From the NCBI RefSeq assembly GCF_000739635.1, contig NZ_BATQ01000181.1:1-45984 (forward strand): 45,984 nt of DNA, in the 5' to 3' direction. Of this stretch, positions 9,223-17,032 are shown in pieces (position 1 is the stretch's first letter; every line of letters starts with the position of its first letter). This stretch comes from Verrucomicrobium sp. BvORR034 (GTDB lineage Bacteria > Verrucomicrobiota > Verrucomicrobiia > Verrucomicrobiales > Verrucomicrobiaceae). Position numbers and translations under genes: made by a program. Below the pieces are notes generated by a model. It saw only the letters and a list, made by a program, of their open reading frames with translations. It did no database searches and was not told the DNA's origin.

Positions 9223-9320
9223 GCCATTTGCTCTGCGACCGCTTCCAGCCGCCGCGAGCGCTGGAAGCGGAGCGCGCATAACACTTGGAAACCTACTGGC
9301 AAACCAATTCTGACCATCTT

Positions 9321-9497
9321 ATGAAATCCGTGCCAAAGCCGATCATCGGAATGGTGATGTTGGCGGCAACAATAATCTTCTCGCCGGTGATTGTGGGCCA
9401 CATTGTATTCTCCGCTCTTTTGCGTGAGTTCAAAGGAAGCTCAGACAACCAACGAATGGAGTTTCCAAAAGACGAAGCCGGGAGCAGGACAGCATGA
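9321..9497 (+). CDS. Small hypothetical single-span membrane protein
   Basis: Fifty-eight residues from ATG 9321. A basic N-terminus (MKSVPKP) leads into a hydrophobic helix, IIGMVMLAATIIFSPVIVGH, and a polar tail, which is the layout of a small single-span protein. The frame is open back to 9285 with a TTG start. No clear ribosome-binding site is seen and the family is unknown. Confidence 0.4.
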   Translation: MKSVPKPIIGMVMLAATIIFSPVIVGHIVFSALLREFKGSSDNQRMEFPKDEAGSRTA

Positions 9498-9599
9498 AGG
9501 TGCGGGAGTGTCTCCCCCCTGCCCGGTGGCTCGGTAAATACGCGGAGAGAACCCTGGAGCTGCGGCGCAGAACCATCCGCTCGCATACATACAAACTCT

Positions 9600-10403
9600 A
9601 TGCGCATGACAACTGCAAATTACGTTATCAGGGCGGGAATTTCCCCCGTGGAATTCGCAGGCCTTGCGGCAAACCTGGTCGCCGCGGGGATTGTGACAAC
9701 TTCATCCTCTCCCGCACCCGAAAACCAACCTCAGTCTGCGATGCAGAGAGCCATTGAAGGAACTCTGGTATTCCTTGAACTATGCTCGGAAGCATTGAGT
9801 GCCAGAACAAACGGCGACGACCATGCGTCTGCCGCCCTGGCCATAGCCGCCAGTGCAAACAGGATAAAAAATGCAGCGTATGAGGCATTCAACAATAGTC
9901 CGCCTCCTACCGCCGAGGCCCTGGTGCGAATCGGCGAAAACCGTGTTTGGGAAAGCCTCTCCGGCGATTCGAAATCCGAAGTCAGAAAGAAGCTGGCTCG
10001 TGCACCCATTGGAGAGTTTTTGCGGGAAGCCAACGTAGGCATTCTCCCTCCAACTGAGCACGAGCTTGGAAGCATCGGAGAAGCGCGCGCTTGGGCCTCC
10101 ATACCCGCTGCAGAACAATCCAATTCAATTTTCCGGCTCTTGACCAATCACATGATTGTCCACGGGAGCGAGCAAATTCCTGCACTGACAGATGCAGTTA
10201 TATCCGAGTATGGGAAGGAGGGGATTCCGGTCGAACTAGCAGAGGGCATCCTCTGGCACTTAAAACTATCAAACGAGTACCGGCAAGCTTCCCGCGAAAA
10301 GGGGACGTCTTTGGTCATGGAAGCGGAAGGTGTCTCAGACGAGGAGGACAGTGAGATTAAAGGGAGTTCGACCAACAGAAACCCGGAGTCAACAACGTCA
10401 TGA
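9600..10403 (+). CDS. Hypothetical protein
   Basis: A 267-residue protein I do not recognise. It is mostly helical by composition, with an Ala-rich N-terminal segment (SPVEFAGLAANLVAAGIV), a middle part rich in charged and Ala residues, and an acidic, Ser/Thr-rich tail (SDEEDSEIKGSSTNR). There is no signal peptide. It lies between the small membrane protein and the Rep-like gene on the same strand, so it may be cargo of the same island. Consistent composition argues for a real gene. Confidence 0.5.
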   Translation: MRMTTANYVIRAGISPVEFAGLAANLVAAGIVTTSSSPAPENQPQSAMQRAIEGTLVFLELCSEALSARTNGDDHASAALAIAASANRIKNAAYEAFNNSPPPTAEALVRIGENRVWESLSGDSKSEVRKKLARAPIGEFLREANVGILPPTEHELGSIGEARAWASIPAAEQSNSIFRLLTNHMIVHGSEQIPALTDAVISEYGKEGIPVELAEGILWHLKLSNEYRQASREKGTSLVMEAEGVSDEEDSEIKGSSTNRNPESTTS

Positions 10404-10934
10404 CGGCGATTCTTTGCCCGGAAAGCCAAACAGGCTTTATCGGACGGCCTTTTAAACACGCATCCGTCGTACTTGGCGGAGTTTGCACAGTGTTCGTCCT
10501 CACACTTTCGTGTCCGGCTGATAAAGCCCCCCGCCGCGACTCAGGACTGACGCAAGACCACTGCCCCACTTCAGCGGCTCCATGCCAAGCCAAGCGCCTG
10601 TGGAGCATCTAAATGCTTTGCGTGCGCGCGACCAATGGTCGCGTTTTGCGAAAGATCCAGAGACGAGGGCCTCCCGGCGCAGGTACATTCGCAACTCTTG
10701 TAAACGCTGCCGCGCAAGCGTCGACGTGGTACATCCCTTGCCGCCTGGTCCTTCCTCCCGCTTCGCGGTCGTCGGACGCAGACGGCTTCGGGCTGACCCA
10801 TCGACGGCTTGGTGCTTTGCGACACGGCTATCGCCGTGCGAAGTGAATCTTCGGCACTAGTGGGACAAGATCCGGACGAAAATGTCTGGGTTTGGAGGTT
10901 GTTAATACCGTTGACGAATTTCGGACGTTCGGCC
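10404..10934. other. Gene-free stretch with hairpins upstream of the Rep-like gene
   Basis: About 530 bp without a supported gene. It holds several short inverted repeats: CGCGACC/GGTCGCG at 10627-10643, a 6-bp stem CACGGC/GCCGTG at 10823-10838, and small GC stems such as CCCGCTTCGCGG. A hairpin-rich gap directly before a replication initiator could be an origin of replication, but this is inference; no nick-site motif was recognised. Confidence 0.4.
10627..10647 (+). terminator. Terminator-like hairpin with short T run
   Basis: A 7-bp perfect stem CGCGACC/GGTCGCG with loop AAT is followed directly by TTTT. It is 224 bp after the stop of the 267-residue hypothetical gene, rather far for its terminator, so it could also be part of an origin-like region. 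Confidence 0.4.
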
Positions 10935-11984
10935 ATGGATCGAGTAACCATGGACACTATTCGTGCCGACATTAGAAGACCGCTTCATCCAGAGGTCGCG
11001 GCTGCGTTGTCGAATTCGTCATCACATCAGCGCGAGTTAATCAATTGGGAATTCACGTACAGGGCCCGGCACCCTACCCAGGCACGGCAGAATGCTTATT
11101 CCAGCATCACCGCAGAACACATTGCTACCAGCATCCGCGCCTCGATTTGGGGGGGTGAGGTGAAGCGCGTGACTTGCAGCCTGCCTGCCGTGCTGCACGG
11201 AACAAACGGAATCTGTCTGAAGTACGACGAACTGGACGGTGCAATAAGACGCGTTAGAGAGATCCTGGGAGAGATTTCGCAAGATGACATTGCGCCATGG
11301 GATTTGCTCCGATGGGACTTTGCGATTCAAATTCGGTGCGATGTTCCCCAAGTGATTTCACAGTACAGAGATGCTAAGCCTAAGGGTATCAATGCGGCGG
11401 GCAAAATCTACGTCTGCGAAGCGACGAGACTTCCCGAGTCGATTCAGTGGTGCGGCAAAGATTTGTCTGTCATTCTATATGACAAAGGAAGTCAACTCAA
11501 TTCGAAGCGGGGCAAAAAACTCTACCCGATAGGACACGTGCTCAGGATCGAAGTGAGCTTAAAAACGCGGTCCGCTATCAGGAAATTTCTTCCCGAGTTT
11601 CTGTCGAACTTCTGGGGGACCAGAGGCACGTATCCAATCCCCTACTATTTCGTGGCGTGGAGGATCTTCCGGGAGGCTGTCTGCTCTCTGGAACCCAAGG
11701 TGAAGTTGGATATCGGCAGCTTCAAGATTGAGGGTCTTCTTGCGGAATGTGAAGCTGCAAATCTCATTCTCAGCAATGGAATGAGGGCACTTGAATGGTA
11801 TGGCCAGAATCGAAACCCAGATACCGTGCGTAAGCTTCGGAAAAGAGTCCAAGCTCTTAAGCGCCCCATCCGTAATTGGGATTTTAACAAGGTACTCCCA
11901 AAAGGGTTCCCACCCGACATGGTGGATCTTCTTCTCAGTGGCGATGTTGTTGATGTTCCCTGCCCCTTCCGGGAACCAAGTTGA
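10935..11984 (+). CDS. Replication initiator-like protein (filamentous phage/plasmid Rep type)
   Basis: From ATG 10935 the protein has 349 residues. Three blocks match the pattern of rolling-circle initiators of the phage CRI/gpII and Rep_trans type: LLRWDFAIQI in place of TRxDxAxD, LSVILYDKGSQL in place of lxiYDKgxEl, and HVLRIEVSLKTR in place of xxRxExrlk. The family nicks one strand at the origin to start replication. The frame is open upstream to 10809, and ATG 10950 is another possible start. The gene ends 91 bp from the 3' end of tRNA-Cys, a classic integration position. Sequence is visibly less GC-rich than the right half of the window. No integrase is seen. The family assignment rests on motifs alone. 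Confidence 0.55.
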   Translation: MDRVTMDTIRADIRRPLHPEVAAALSNSSSHQRELINWEFTYRARHPTQARQNAYSSITAEHIATSIRASIWGGEVKRVTCSLPAVLHGTNGICLKYDELDGAIRRVREILGEISQDDIAPWDLLRWDFAIQIRCDVPQVISQYRDAKPKGINAAGKIYVCEATRLPESIQWCGKDLSVILYDKGSQLNSKRGKKLYPIGHVLRIEVSLKTRSAIRKFLPEFLSNFWGTRGTYPIPYYFVAWRIFREAVCSLEPKVKLDIGSFKIEGLLAECEAANLILSNGMRALEWYGQNRNPDTVRKLRKRVQALKRPIRNWDFNKVLPKGFPPDMVDLLLSGDVVDVPCPFREPS

Positions 11985-12075
11985 ACACCACCAGAGAATA
12001 GTGAACGAAGTTGACTTGTTGCCACTGTCGTTGCCACTAACCTCAAAAATTAACTTAACTCATTGATTTTGAAGG

Positions 12076-12150
12076 TGGAGGCGAGGGCGGGAATTGAACC
12101 CGCGCATACCGGTTTTGCAGACCAGTGCATTACCACTTTGCTACCTCGCC
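12076..12150 (-). tRNA. tRNA-Cys (anticodon GCA)
   Basis: Read on the minus strand, a perfect 7-bp acceptor stem GGCGAGG/CCTCGCC is followed by discriminator U73 and an encoded CCA at 12076-12078. The anticodon arm is CTGGT-CTGCAAA-ACCGG, giving anticodon GCA, and the T arm carries GGTTCAATTCC. The gene points left, so its 3' end faces the Rep-like gene and the presumed island. Confidence 0.97.
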
Positions 12151-12224
12151 ATGCGCGACTCCCAAGGGGAGAGCGGCCGGGAAAGTAGCGTGGGGGGCGG
12201 GAAAAGAAAGGGAAAAGTTTCAAA

Positions 12225-12272
12225 AGACAGAAGACTAGAAGACACCAGACATCAGACTTGAGCTGGCGCTTG
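12225..12272 (+). repeat. AGAC-heptad repeat, copy A1
   Basis: Five AGACNNN units spaced 7-8-7-7 bp, then AGCTGGCGC. It lacks the GC hairpin head and is preceded by a purine-rich run. Confidence 0.8.
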
Positions 12273-12313
12273 GGTGGGGGCCCAGGGAGGGTTTGGAAGT
12301 CAAGGGTCGTCGC

Positions 12314-12344
12314 GGCAACCCCGACGAGTCGGGATCGCCCTACA
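12314..12344. repeat. GGCAACC-CCCTACA palindrome (family D)
   Basis: An inverted pair (CCCCGACGAGTCGGG inside) ending in CCCTACA. Related copies with changed but still pairing arms are at 12712-12742, 13021-13044, 14213-14237, 37434-37457 (inverted) and 37476-37499. Confidence 0.7.
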
Positions 12345-12458
12345 ACCCAAGGGTTGGCGGAAGTTGGGGCGGATAGCAGAGCCGCGGGTAGCCCGACTGA
12401 GCGGGGCTGGGAACCCCCGCCTCCTTTGGCCTGACCGGTAGGTTGGGACGTCTGCTGT

Positions 12459-12533
12459 GACTCGCGCAGGCTAAAGCCTGGACTCCGTACAGCTTCGGGC
12501 CAGAGGCTTGACGCACTGCCCACTGACGCACTG
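12459..12533 (+). repeat. Palindromic repeat family B (GGCTAAAGCC core)
   Basis: Contains GCAGGCTAAAGCCTGGACTC, whose arms pair (CAGGCT/AGCCTG), then CGTACAGCTTCGGG and a tail with ACGCACTGCCCACTGACGCA. Near-identical copies lie at 12921-12996, 14462-14545 and, inverted, at 18637-18723. Confidence 0.8.
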
Positions 12534-12540
12534 GCTTCTT

Positions 12541-12600
12541 GCCCGCTGCGCGGGAGACGCCAGACTAGAAGACACAAGACGTCAGACTTGAGCTGGCGCT
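12541..12600 (+). repeat. AGAC-heptad repeat, copy A2, with hairpin head
   Basis: The head GCCCGCTGCGCGGG (12541-12554) can form a small stem. Five AGAC units and AGCTGGCGC follow to 12600. Confidence 0.85.
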
Positions 12601-12711
12601 TGGGTGGGAGGGCCGGGAGGAAAGGATGTCAGGAGCCTTCGGCTGAGCGGGGCTAGGAACCCCCGCCTCCTTTGGCCTGACCGGTTAATTTGGGCGCCGG
12701 GGGTATGGCGC

Positions 12712-12742
12712 GGCAACCCCGATGAGTCGGGATTGCCCTACA
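12712..12742. repeat. Family D palindrome, second copy
   Basis: Same as the 12314 copy with compensating changes (CCCCGATGAGTCGGG), ending in TGCCCTACA. Confidence 0.7.
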
Positions 12743-12869
12743 GGAGCTCGGGGAGGAGTTGGGAGTCGGGGGCAGAGAGAACGACGTTCGCGGCAAGATG
12801 CCGCGAACAGCACGCAGGATGCGTGCGCTCCCCAATGGCCGCTCCGGCGGACGGGTGCTCCTTTGCGGG

Positions 12870-12915
12870 AGCTCAGGTCTGGCGTCTGGAGTCTGGCAGT
12901 CTTCTGTCTCCCGCG
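12870..12915 (-). repeat. AGAC-heptad repeat, copy A3
   Basis: The same family in reverse orientation, ending in CCCGCG where the hairpin head would be. Confidence 0.8.
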
Positions 12916-12920
12916 AAGGG

Positions 12921-12996
12921 GGCACAGGCTGAAGCCTGGACTCCGTACCGCTTCGGGGCCAAAGCCTTGACGCACTGCCCACTGACGCACTGACGG
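12921..12996 (+). repeat. Palindromic repeat family B, second copy
   Basis: Same layout as the 12459 copy, with core CAGGCTGAAGCCTGG and the tail GACGCACTGCCCACTGACGC. Confidence 0.8.
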
Positions 12997-13086
12997 ACAG
13001 GGTGTGCGGGGGTGGGTTGCGGCAAGCGGGGCGCTTGCCCTACAGGGGCCCGGGGTGGTTGGACGTTGGGGCGGAGGGAGGATGTC

Positions 13087-13147
13087 ATGGGACGCTTGGC
13101 ACGGACCGGGACAGGAATGTCCCTCGCTCCTTTTACTGAGCGCTCCG
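13087..13147. repeat. GGGACGCTTGGCACGG module (family F)
   Basis: Contains GGGACGCTTGGCACGGACCG and, 20 bases on, GGAATGTCCCTCGCTCC. A second copy with a few substitutions lies at 37537-37593. Confidence 0.65.
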
Positions 13148-13158
13148 GCGGGTGCGTG

Positions 13159-13204
13159 AGCTCAGGTCTGACGTCTGGTGTCTGGCAGTCTGGCGTCTCC
13201 GCTG
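13159..13204 (-). repeat. AGAC-heptad repeat, copy A4, 3' of the secreted SH3/BamE-like gene
   Basis: Reverse orientation. It starts 24 bp after the stop of the minus-strand gene at 13228 and runs away from it, the arrangement seen for most gene-associated copies. Confidence 0.82.
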
Positions 13205-13227
13205 CCCTCGCGACCGGCGAACTCCGT

Positions 13228-13986
13228 CTAAAATACAGTAATTGGTCCCGGAATGATCCTCACACCCCCAGGCCCCAGCGGATTGCCCATGGTCTCCTGG
13301 ATCTCGGTGACGATGTTGTCCTTGAAGCTGACGGTGAGGCGGCCGACCTCGACCTTCACGTAGATGGTGCGCTGGACGAGGTTGCCCTCGGCATCGCGGC
13401 CGGTGGTGATCTGGGGGACGCGGTCGAAGATGCTGTACTCCAAGGCTTCCTCCCGACCTGCGGCGGTGATCTTGGAGGACTTGCGGCTGGGGTTGCCGAG
13501 GGAGGTTTTGACCTCATCCACGGTCATGCCGAGGGCGACCTGCTTGTTGGCGATGACCTCATCGACGGCCTTTTGGCGCTCAAAGAAGGCCTTCAACTTC
13601 TCGGCCAGTTTGGGGTCGGCGGACTTGAGGTCGCTCATCTTCATCCAACCGGCGACATCGCCGTGGCGGGCGCGGCCGCGGACCTTGTAGAGATCTTCCG
13701 CCATGGCGACGAGCTGCACGGTGGTGCCGGGGGCCATCGCGCCCAGGGGACGCTGGAGGTCGAGCTGGTAGTAGATGACGGACTCACCCGCGACGGTCAG
13801 GCGGACGGGCCGGGGCAGGATGTCCTCGATGTACATGGCCCCGGGCTCCGTGTTGGCAGCCAGGCGGGAGCGGCCCCCCAGGCTGCTGCTCTGGGCAGAG
13901 GCGGTGGCGGGCGCGAACGCGAACGTGAATGTCAGCGTGGCCGCTGCCAGTGCGTGAGCCAGTGCCGGAGAGGGAGCGAGGGGCAT
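13228..13986 (-). CDS. Secreted protein with SH3-like and BamE/SmpA-like regions
   Basis: From ATG 13986 the protein has 252 residues. It starts with a hydrophobic Ala-rich segment ending ATASAQ, likely a signal peptide. The segment AMAPGTTVQLVAMAEDLYKV resembles an SH3-type domain. The part from about 145 (QVALGMTVDEVKTSLGNPSR) has the pattern GMTxxEVxxxLGxP of BamE/SmpA-type lipoprotein domains, and the end is beta-rich (VEVGRLTVSFKDNIVTEIQE). No lipobox is seen. The frame is open to 14085, but the extra 33 residues are repeat-like, so 13986 is preferred. Function is unknown; an envelope role is inferred. Confidence 0.7.
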   Translation of the reverse strand: MPLAPSPALAHALAAATLTFTFAFAPATASAQSSSLGGRSRLAANTEPGAMYIEDILPRPVRLTVAGESVIYYQLDLQRPLGAMAPGTTVQLVAMAEDLYKVRGRARHGDVAGWMKMSDLKSADPKLAEKLKAFFERQKAVDEVIANKQVALGMTVDEVKTSLGNPSRKSSKITAAGREEALEYSIFDRVPQITTGRDAEGNLVQRTIYVKVEVGRLTVSFKDNIVTEIQETMGNPLGPGGVRIIPGPITVF

Positions 13987-14108
13987 GGTCGGTAAGAGGT
14001 AAGAGGTGAGTGGTAAGCGGTTGGGGCGCTGGGGAGAGAGGGAGTTATTCTGGGACTTCGACGCGCTGGGCGGAAGTTCATTCAAATACGGGGAAGTAAA
14101 AAGTTGGA

Positions 14109-14170
14109 GCCCGCTGCGCGGGCAGACAGAAGACTAGAAGACACAAGACATCAGACCTGAGCTGGCGCTT
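14109..14170 (+). repeat. AGAC-heptad repeat, copy A5, with hairpin head
   Basis: The head GCCCGCTGCGCGGG is followed by five AGAC units (spacing 7-8-7-7) and AGCTGGCGC. It lies just upstream of the divergent start of the secreted gene, not behind a stop codon. Confidence 0.85.
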
Positions 14171-14461
14171 GGAAGAGAGGCCCGGGCGGGATTGGGTGTC
14201 TGGGGTAGTAGGTGGCAAGCGGAGCGCTCGCCCTACAGCCCCGGGGAGTTTGGGTGTTGGGGCGGAGGGCGTCGTCGTGGGACGCTTGCGGAGTGATTCC
14301 GCTTAAAAGCGGTACTCCAACCCCGGCGCGGACCTTTTGCAGCCTCAAGGTCCTCACAACGCCCTGCTGATGTCTTAGAATCTACAAGCCAGGGCCCCCT
14401 CCGGCGACTGATGCCGATTGCCAGTCTGAACTACAGGGACCGCTCCGCCGAGCGACTTCTG

Positions 14462-14545
14462 CGACTCGCACAGGCTGAAGCCTGGACTCCGTACAGCTTC
14501 GGGCCAAAGCCTTGACGCACTGCCCACTGACGGACTGACGCACTG
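14462..14545 (+). repeat. Palindromic repeat family B
   Basis: Core CACAGGCTGAAGCCTGGACT, then GTACAGCTTCGGGCC and ACGCACTGCCCACTGACG. It ends 22 bp from the stop of the pyrophosphatase gene. Confidence 0.8.
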
Positions 14546-14566
14546 GCCCGCCTCCCCCTGACTCCC

Positions 14567-16258
14567 TTACAACGTAGGAGCGGTAAGCTTGCCAACCACC
14601 CGGCTCAGGTACGGGAAAAGCTGCTTCTTCCGGCTGACCACGCCGGCGAGCTCGAAGACATGTTGCTTCAGGCGGGGGTACTCGATGGCGTCGTCCACGC
14701 GGTCGTTACCGGCGGTGATGAGGACGCTGTCGTGCTCGGTGATGTCGGTCACCAGGAGGCAGGCGAAGTGCATCTTGCGCTGGACGACGATCTTCTCCAG
14801 CGCTTCCTGGAGGGCGGCTTCCTGCTTCCAGAACTCGTCGAGACCGAGTTCCTCGATCTGGGAGATGCTGAGACGCCAGCCGTTTTCCTCGAACTCCTTG
14901 CGATCAGACTCCAGGGCCAGATCGGCGGGGCGGTCGCGGAGCATCGAGCCTGCGGCGAAGAACCCGGCGGTGAAGGCGGCGACATCGATGCCGCCGATCT
15001 CGGCGAGCCAGGAAAGGATCTCGCGGTCGGTATTGGTCGTCGTGGGCGAGGTGAGGTTCAGCGTGTCGGAGATCATCCCGGCACACAGGCAAATGGCGGT
15101 CGCCTTGTCGGGGGCCAGGTTCCTCATGCGGAACATCATGGCCACGATGGTGCTGGTGCTGCCCACGGGCTCGTTGATGAAGCGGATGGGCTCCTTGCTG
15201 CGGAGGTTCCCGCTGAGGCGGTGGTGGTCGATGACCTCCAGGATGTCCGCCTCATCGGCCCCGGTCACGGCCTGGGAGAACTCGTTGTGGTCCACCAGCG
15301 CGAGCTTGGTGCGCGGCACGTCCACGAGGTCGGACTTGGAGAAGACGCCGAGGAGCTTGCCCGTCTCATCATCCACGACGGGGAAGAGCGGCTGATGAGA
15401 GTCATGCACGCTGGCGATGAGCTCCTTGAGCGGGGTCTTGCTGCTGAACTTCAGGAACATCTCGTCGAGCGCATCCGCGATGGGGCGGGAGAAACGCACC
15501 AGCTGCGCGGCGCTGGCGGTGTCGTACCGGGTCTCGATGACGGGCACGCCCTGCTCCCGGGCGAGTTTGCCAATTTCCTCGCCCACAGAGAAGCCGCCGG
15601 TGATGACCAGACAGCCGACCCCGGCGAGGATGGCCATGCGCTGCACGTCCGGGCGGTCCCCCACCATCATGATGACGGTGCGGGAGGGGAAGCGCTTCAT
15701 GCGCGTGGAGGAGGTCTCCAGACTGGACCCGGCGACCATGAGGATGAGATTCTCCACGGTCTCCAGCGGGGCGCGGCCGTTGGGGAAGCCGCCATCGAGC
15801 GCGGCGACCATATTGGCCTCACTGGTGCGGACATGGCGGTTCGCATCGTCGTCATTGGCCGTGGCAGGCATGAAGAGCTGGGCGAGCTCCTGCAGCGTGG
15901 GCATGCCAGCGAGCACGCCCTCGTGATTCACCACGGGGATGCCGCGGAACCCATGCTCGACCATCTTCCGGTACACGGAGAGGAAAGTCTCGTCCTGGCA
16001 GGCGGTGACGACTTCCCGCCGACAGACGGAGGCGGCGGTGGGGCGCACGTCCATGAGCAGGCGCGGGGCCTCCACCCCGGCCTCACTGAGCACCCAGTTC
16101 GTCCGCACGTTGATCTCCCCGCAGCAGGCAGGGCGGGCATCCACATCCCGCGAGGCGCGCAGGAAGGCGGCGTAACCGATGGCGGCGCAGATGGCGTCCG
16201 TGTCCGGATTGCGGTGCCCGATGACGTGGATGGTTTCGGCAGACGACAGGGAATTCAT
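14567..16258 (-). CDS. ppaC: Putative manganese-dependent inorganic diphosphatase with CBS and DRTGG domains
   Basis: The 563-residue cytoplasmic protein hydrolyses pyrophosphate to two phosphates. Family II catalytic motifs are present: GHRNPDTDAICAA (residues 12-24), VDHNE (about 322) and IDHHR (about 342), followed by a DHHA2 domain to the end. Between the first motif and VDHNE lies a regulatory insert: CBS (about 70-130), DRTGG-like (about 150-245) and a second CBS (about 255-315). This insert binds adenine nucleotides in studied homologues. The length fits the CBS-DRTGG subclass. It follows leuCD on the same strand but is separated by a 124-bp gap with a stem-loop. Confidence 0.92.
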   Translation of the reverse strand: MNSLSSAETIHVIGHRNPDTDAICAAIGYAAFLRASRDVDARPACCGEINVRTNWVLSEAGVEAPRLLMDVRPTAASVCRREVVTACQDETFLSVYRKMVEHGFRGIPVVNHEGVLAGMPTLQELAQLFMPATANDDDANRHVRTSEANMVAALDGGFPNGRAPLETVENLILMVAGSSLETSSTRMKRFPSRTVIMMVGDRPDVQRMAILAGVGCLVITGGFSVGEEIGKLAREQGVPVIETRYDTASAAQLVRFSRPIADALDEMFLKFSSKTPLKELIASVHDSHQPLFPVVDDETGKLLGVFSKSDLVDVPRTKLALVDHNEFSQAVTGADEADILEVIDHHRLSGNLRSKEPIRFINEPVGSTSTIVAMMFRMRNLAPDKATAICLCAGMISDTLNLTSPTTTNTDREILSWLAEIGGIDVAAFTAGFFAAGSMLRDRPADLALESDRKEFEENGWRLSISQIEELGLDEFWKQEAALQEALEKIVVQRKMHFACLLVTDITEHDSVLITAGNDRVDDAIEYPRLKQHVFELAGVVSRKKQLFPYLSRVVGKLTAPTL

Positions 16259-16317
16259 GAGGACTGATGAGGCGTCCGCTCAGACTGGGAGCGAGAAAGG
16301 GATGGATCGGATCAAAT

Positions 16318-16347
16318 GGCAAAGGCGGCCTGAATGCCGCCTTTGCC
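16318..16347 (-). terminator. Stem-loop after leuD
   Basis: A perfect 12-bp stem GGCAAAGGCGGC/GCCGCCTTTGCC with a 6-base loop. On the minus strand it lies 36 bp after the leuD stop and is followed by ATTTG. The T run is short, so termination is likely but not certain. Confidence 0.6.
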
Positions 16348-16382
16348 GTGAAGAAAGAGTTTGAAGAAGGGGGGCGCGGTGA

Positions 16383-16982
16383 TCAGGCCACCACGGCCAG
16401 CTCGCGGATCTTTGCGTCCACGGCGTCCTTGTTCTCCAGCAGCTCGGCAATAGGGTCCCACTGGCCGGTGGTGAGCGCCTCACGAGCGGTGTGGGGCACG
16501 ATGATGGCGAACTCCTGGTCCTCAAAGAAGACCTTGCCCTCGAGGAGGTCCACGGTCACTTCCAGCTTCGGGTTGCGCTCCACTTCCTTCGCCAGGGCGA
16601 CGATGTCATTGTGGGCGGCCACGGCGCAGGGGATGCCGAGGGTGGTGCAGTTGCCAAAGAAGATCTCCGCAAAGCTCTCGGCGATGATGGCGCGGAAGCC
16701 GAAGCGGTAGAGAGCCTGGGGGGCGTGCTCACGGGAGCTGCCGCAGCCAAAGTTGGCGCCGGAGAGGAGGATGTTTGCCCCTGTAAAGCGTTCGTCATTG
16801 AGCGGGTGGGGCTTGTCCGTGCCATCGGGGTTCTTCCGCACATCGTAGAAGGCGAACTCGCCCAGACCGTCAAAGGTGACGCACTTCATGAAGCGCGCGG
16901 GGATGATGCGGTCGGTATCGATGTCGGTGCCAGGAACGTGAACGGCGGTGCCGGCGATCTGCGTGACTTTCGTAAGGGCCAT
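16383..16982 (-). CDS. leuD: 3-isopropylmalate dehydratase small subunit
   Basis: The 199-residue small subunit, with LeuC, isomerises 2-isopropylmalate to 3-isopropylmalate in leucine synthesis. It is the swivel domain, with TDIDTDRIIPARF near the N-terminus and the signature LLSGANFGCGSSREHAPQAL, followed by SFAEIFFGNC. Length and start (MALTKVTQIAG) are typical. It lies 50 bp downstream of leuC on the same strand, forming an operon. That 50-bp spacer is a pyrimidine-rich tract on the coding strand. Confidence 0.96.
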   Translation of the reverse strand: MALTKVTQIAGTAVHVPGTDIDTDRIIPARFMKCVTFDGLGEFAFYDVRKNPDGTDKPHPLNDERFTGANILLSGANFGCGSSREHAPQALYRFGFRAIIAESFAEIFFGNCTTLGIPCAVAAHNDIVALAKEVERNPKLEVTVDLLEGKVFFEDQEFAIIVPHTAREALTTGQWDPIAELLENKDAVDAKIRELAVVA

Positions 16983-17032
16983 GGAGGGGAGAGAGGGAAA
17001 AGGGGTAAGGGAAGAGGGAAAAGGCCCAAACT

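Larger units (their letters stand above)
12151..13227. repeat. Intergenic mosaic of short repeat modules
   Basis: No gene is supported in this 1.08-kb gap. It is built almost entirely of modules that recur elsewhere in the window: AGAC-heptad units (12225, 12555, 12870, 13159), palindromes around GGCTNAAGCC (12459, 12921), GGCAACC...CCCTACA palindromes (12314, 12712, 13021), CTGAGCGGGGCTGGGAACC modules (12397, 12643) and a GGGACGCTTGGCACGG module (13087). Open frames through it are by-products of high GC. Confidence 0.8.
14087..14566. repeat. Intergenic repeat mosaic
   Basis: No gene is supported. The gap holds AGAC-heptad copy A5, a family D palindrome (14213-14237), a GGGACGCTTG fragment (14278) and a family B palindrome (14462-14545) next to the end of the pyrophosphatase gene. 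Confidence 0.75.

Noticed and set aside
9494-9757. An 87-codon frame starting with an ATGA overlap with the small membrane protein
   Set aside because: It overlaps the 267-residue hypothetical gene in another frame, is Arg/Cys-rich without pattern, and matches nothing I know.
2480-12076. A search by eye for a second copy of the tRNA-Cys 3' end as an attachment site
   Set aside because: No copy of the acceptor/T-arm sequence was seen in the window; the left boundary of the island could lie outside it.
12225-12600. AGAC repeats considered as a CRISPR array
   Set aside because: The units are 7 bp, the copies are scattered singly over 25 kb, and no spacers of even length or cas genes are present.
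12604-12993. Frames of 100-175 codons across the repeat mosaic between tRNA-Cys and the secreted protein gene
   Set aside because: They run through modules that recur in other gaps in other frames and orientations, so they are not genes.
14660-16267. A 535-codon plus-strand frame opposite the pyrophosphatase gene, and similar long frames opposite leuC (17270-18685), the FAD oxidoreductase (34036-35790) and the aminotransferase (38999-40171)
   Set aside because: These are mirror frames of high-GC genes. Their products are rich in His, Gly, Val and Ala with no recognisable domains, while the opposite strand has clear families.
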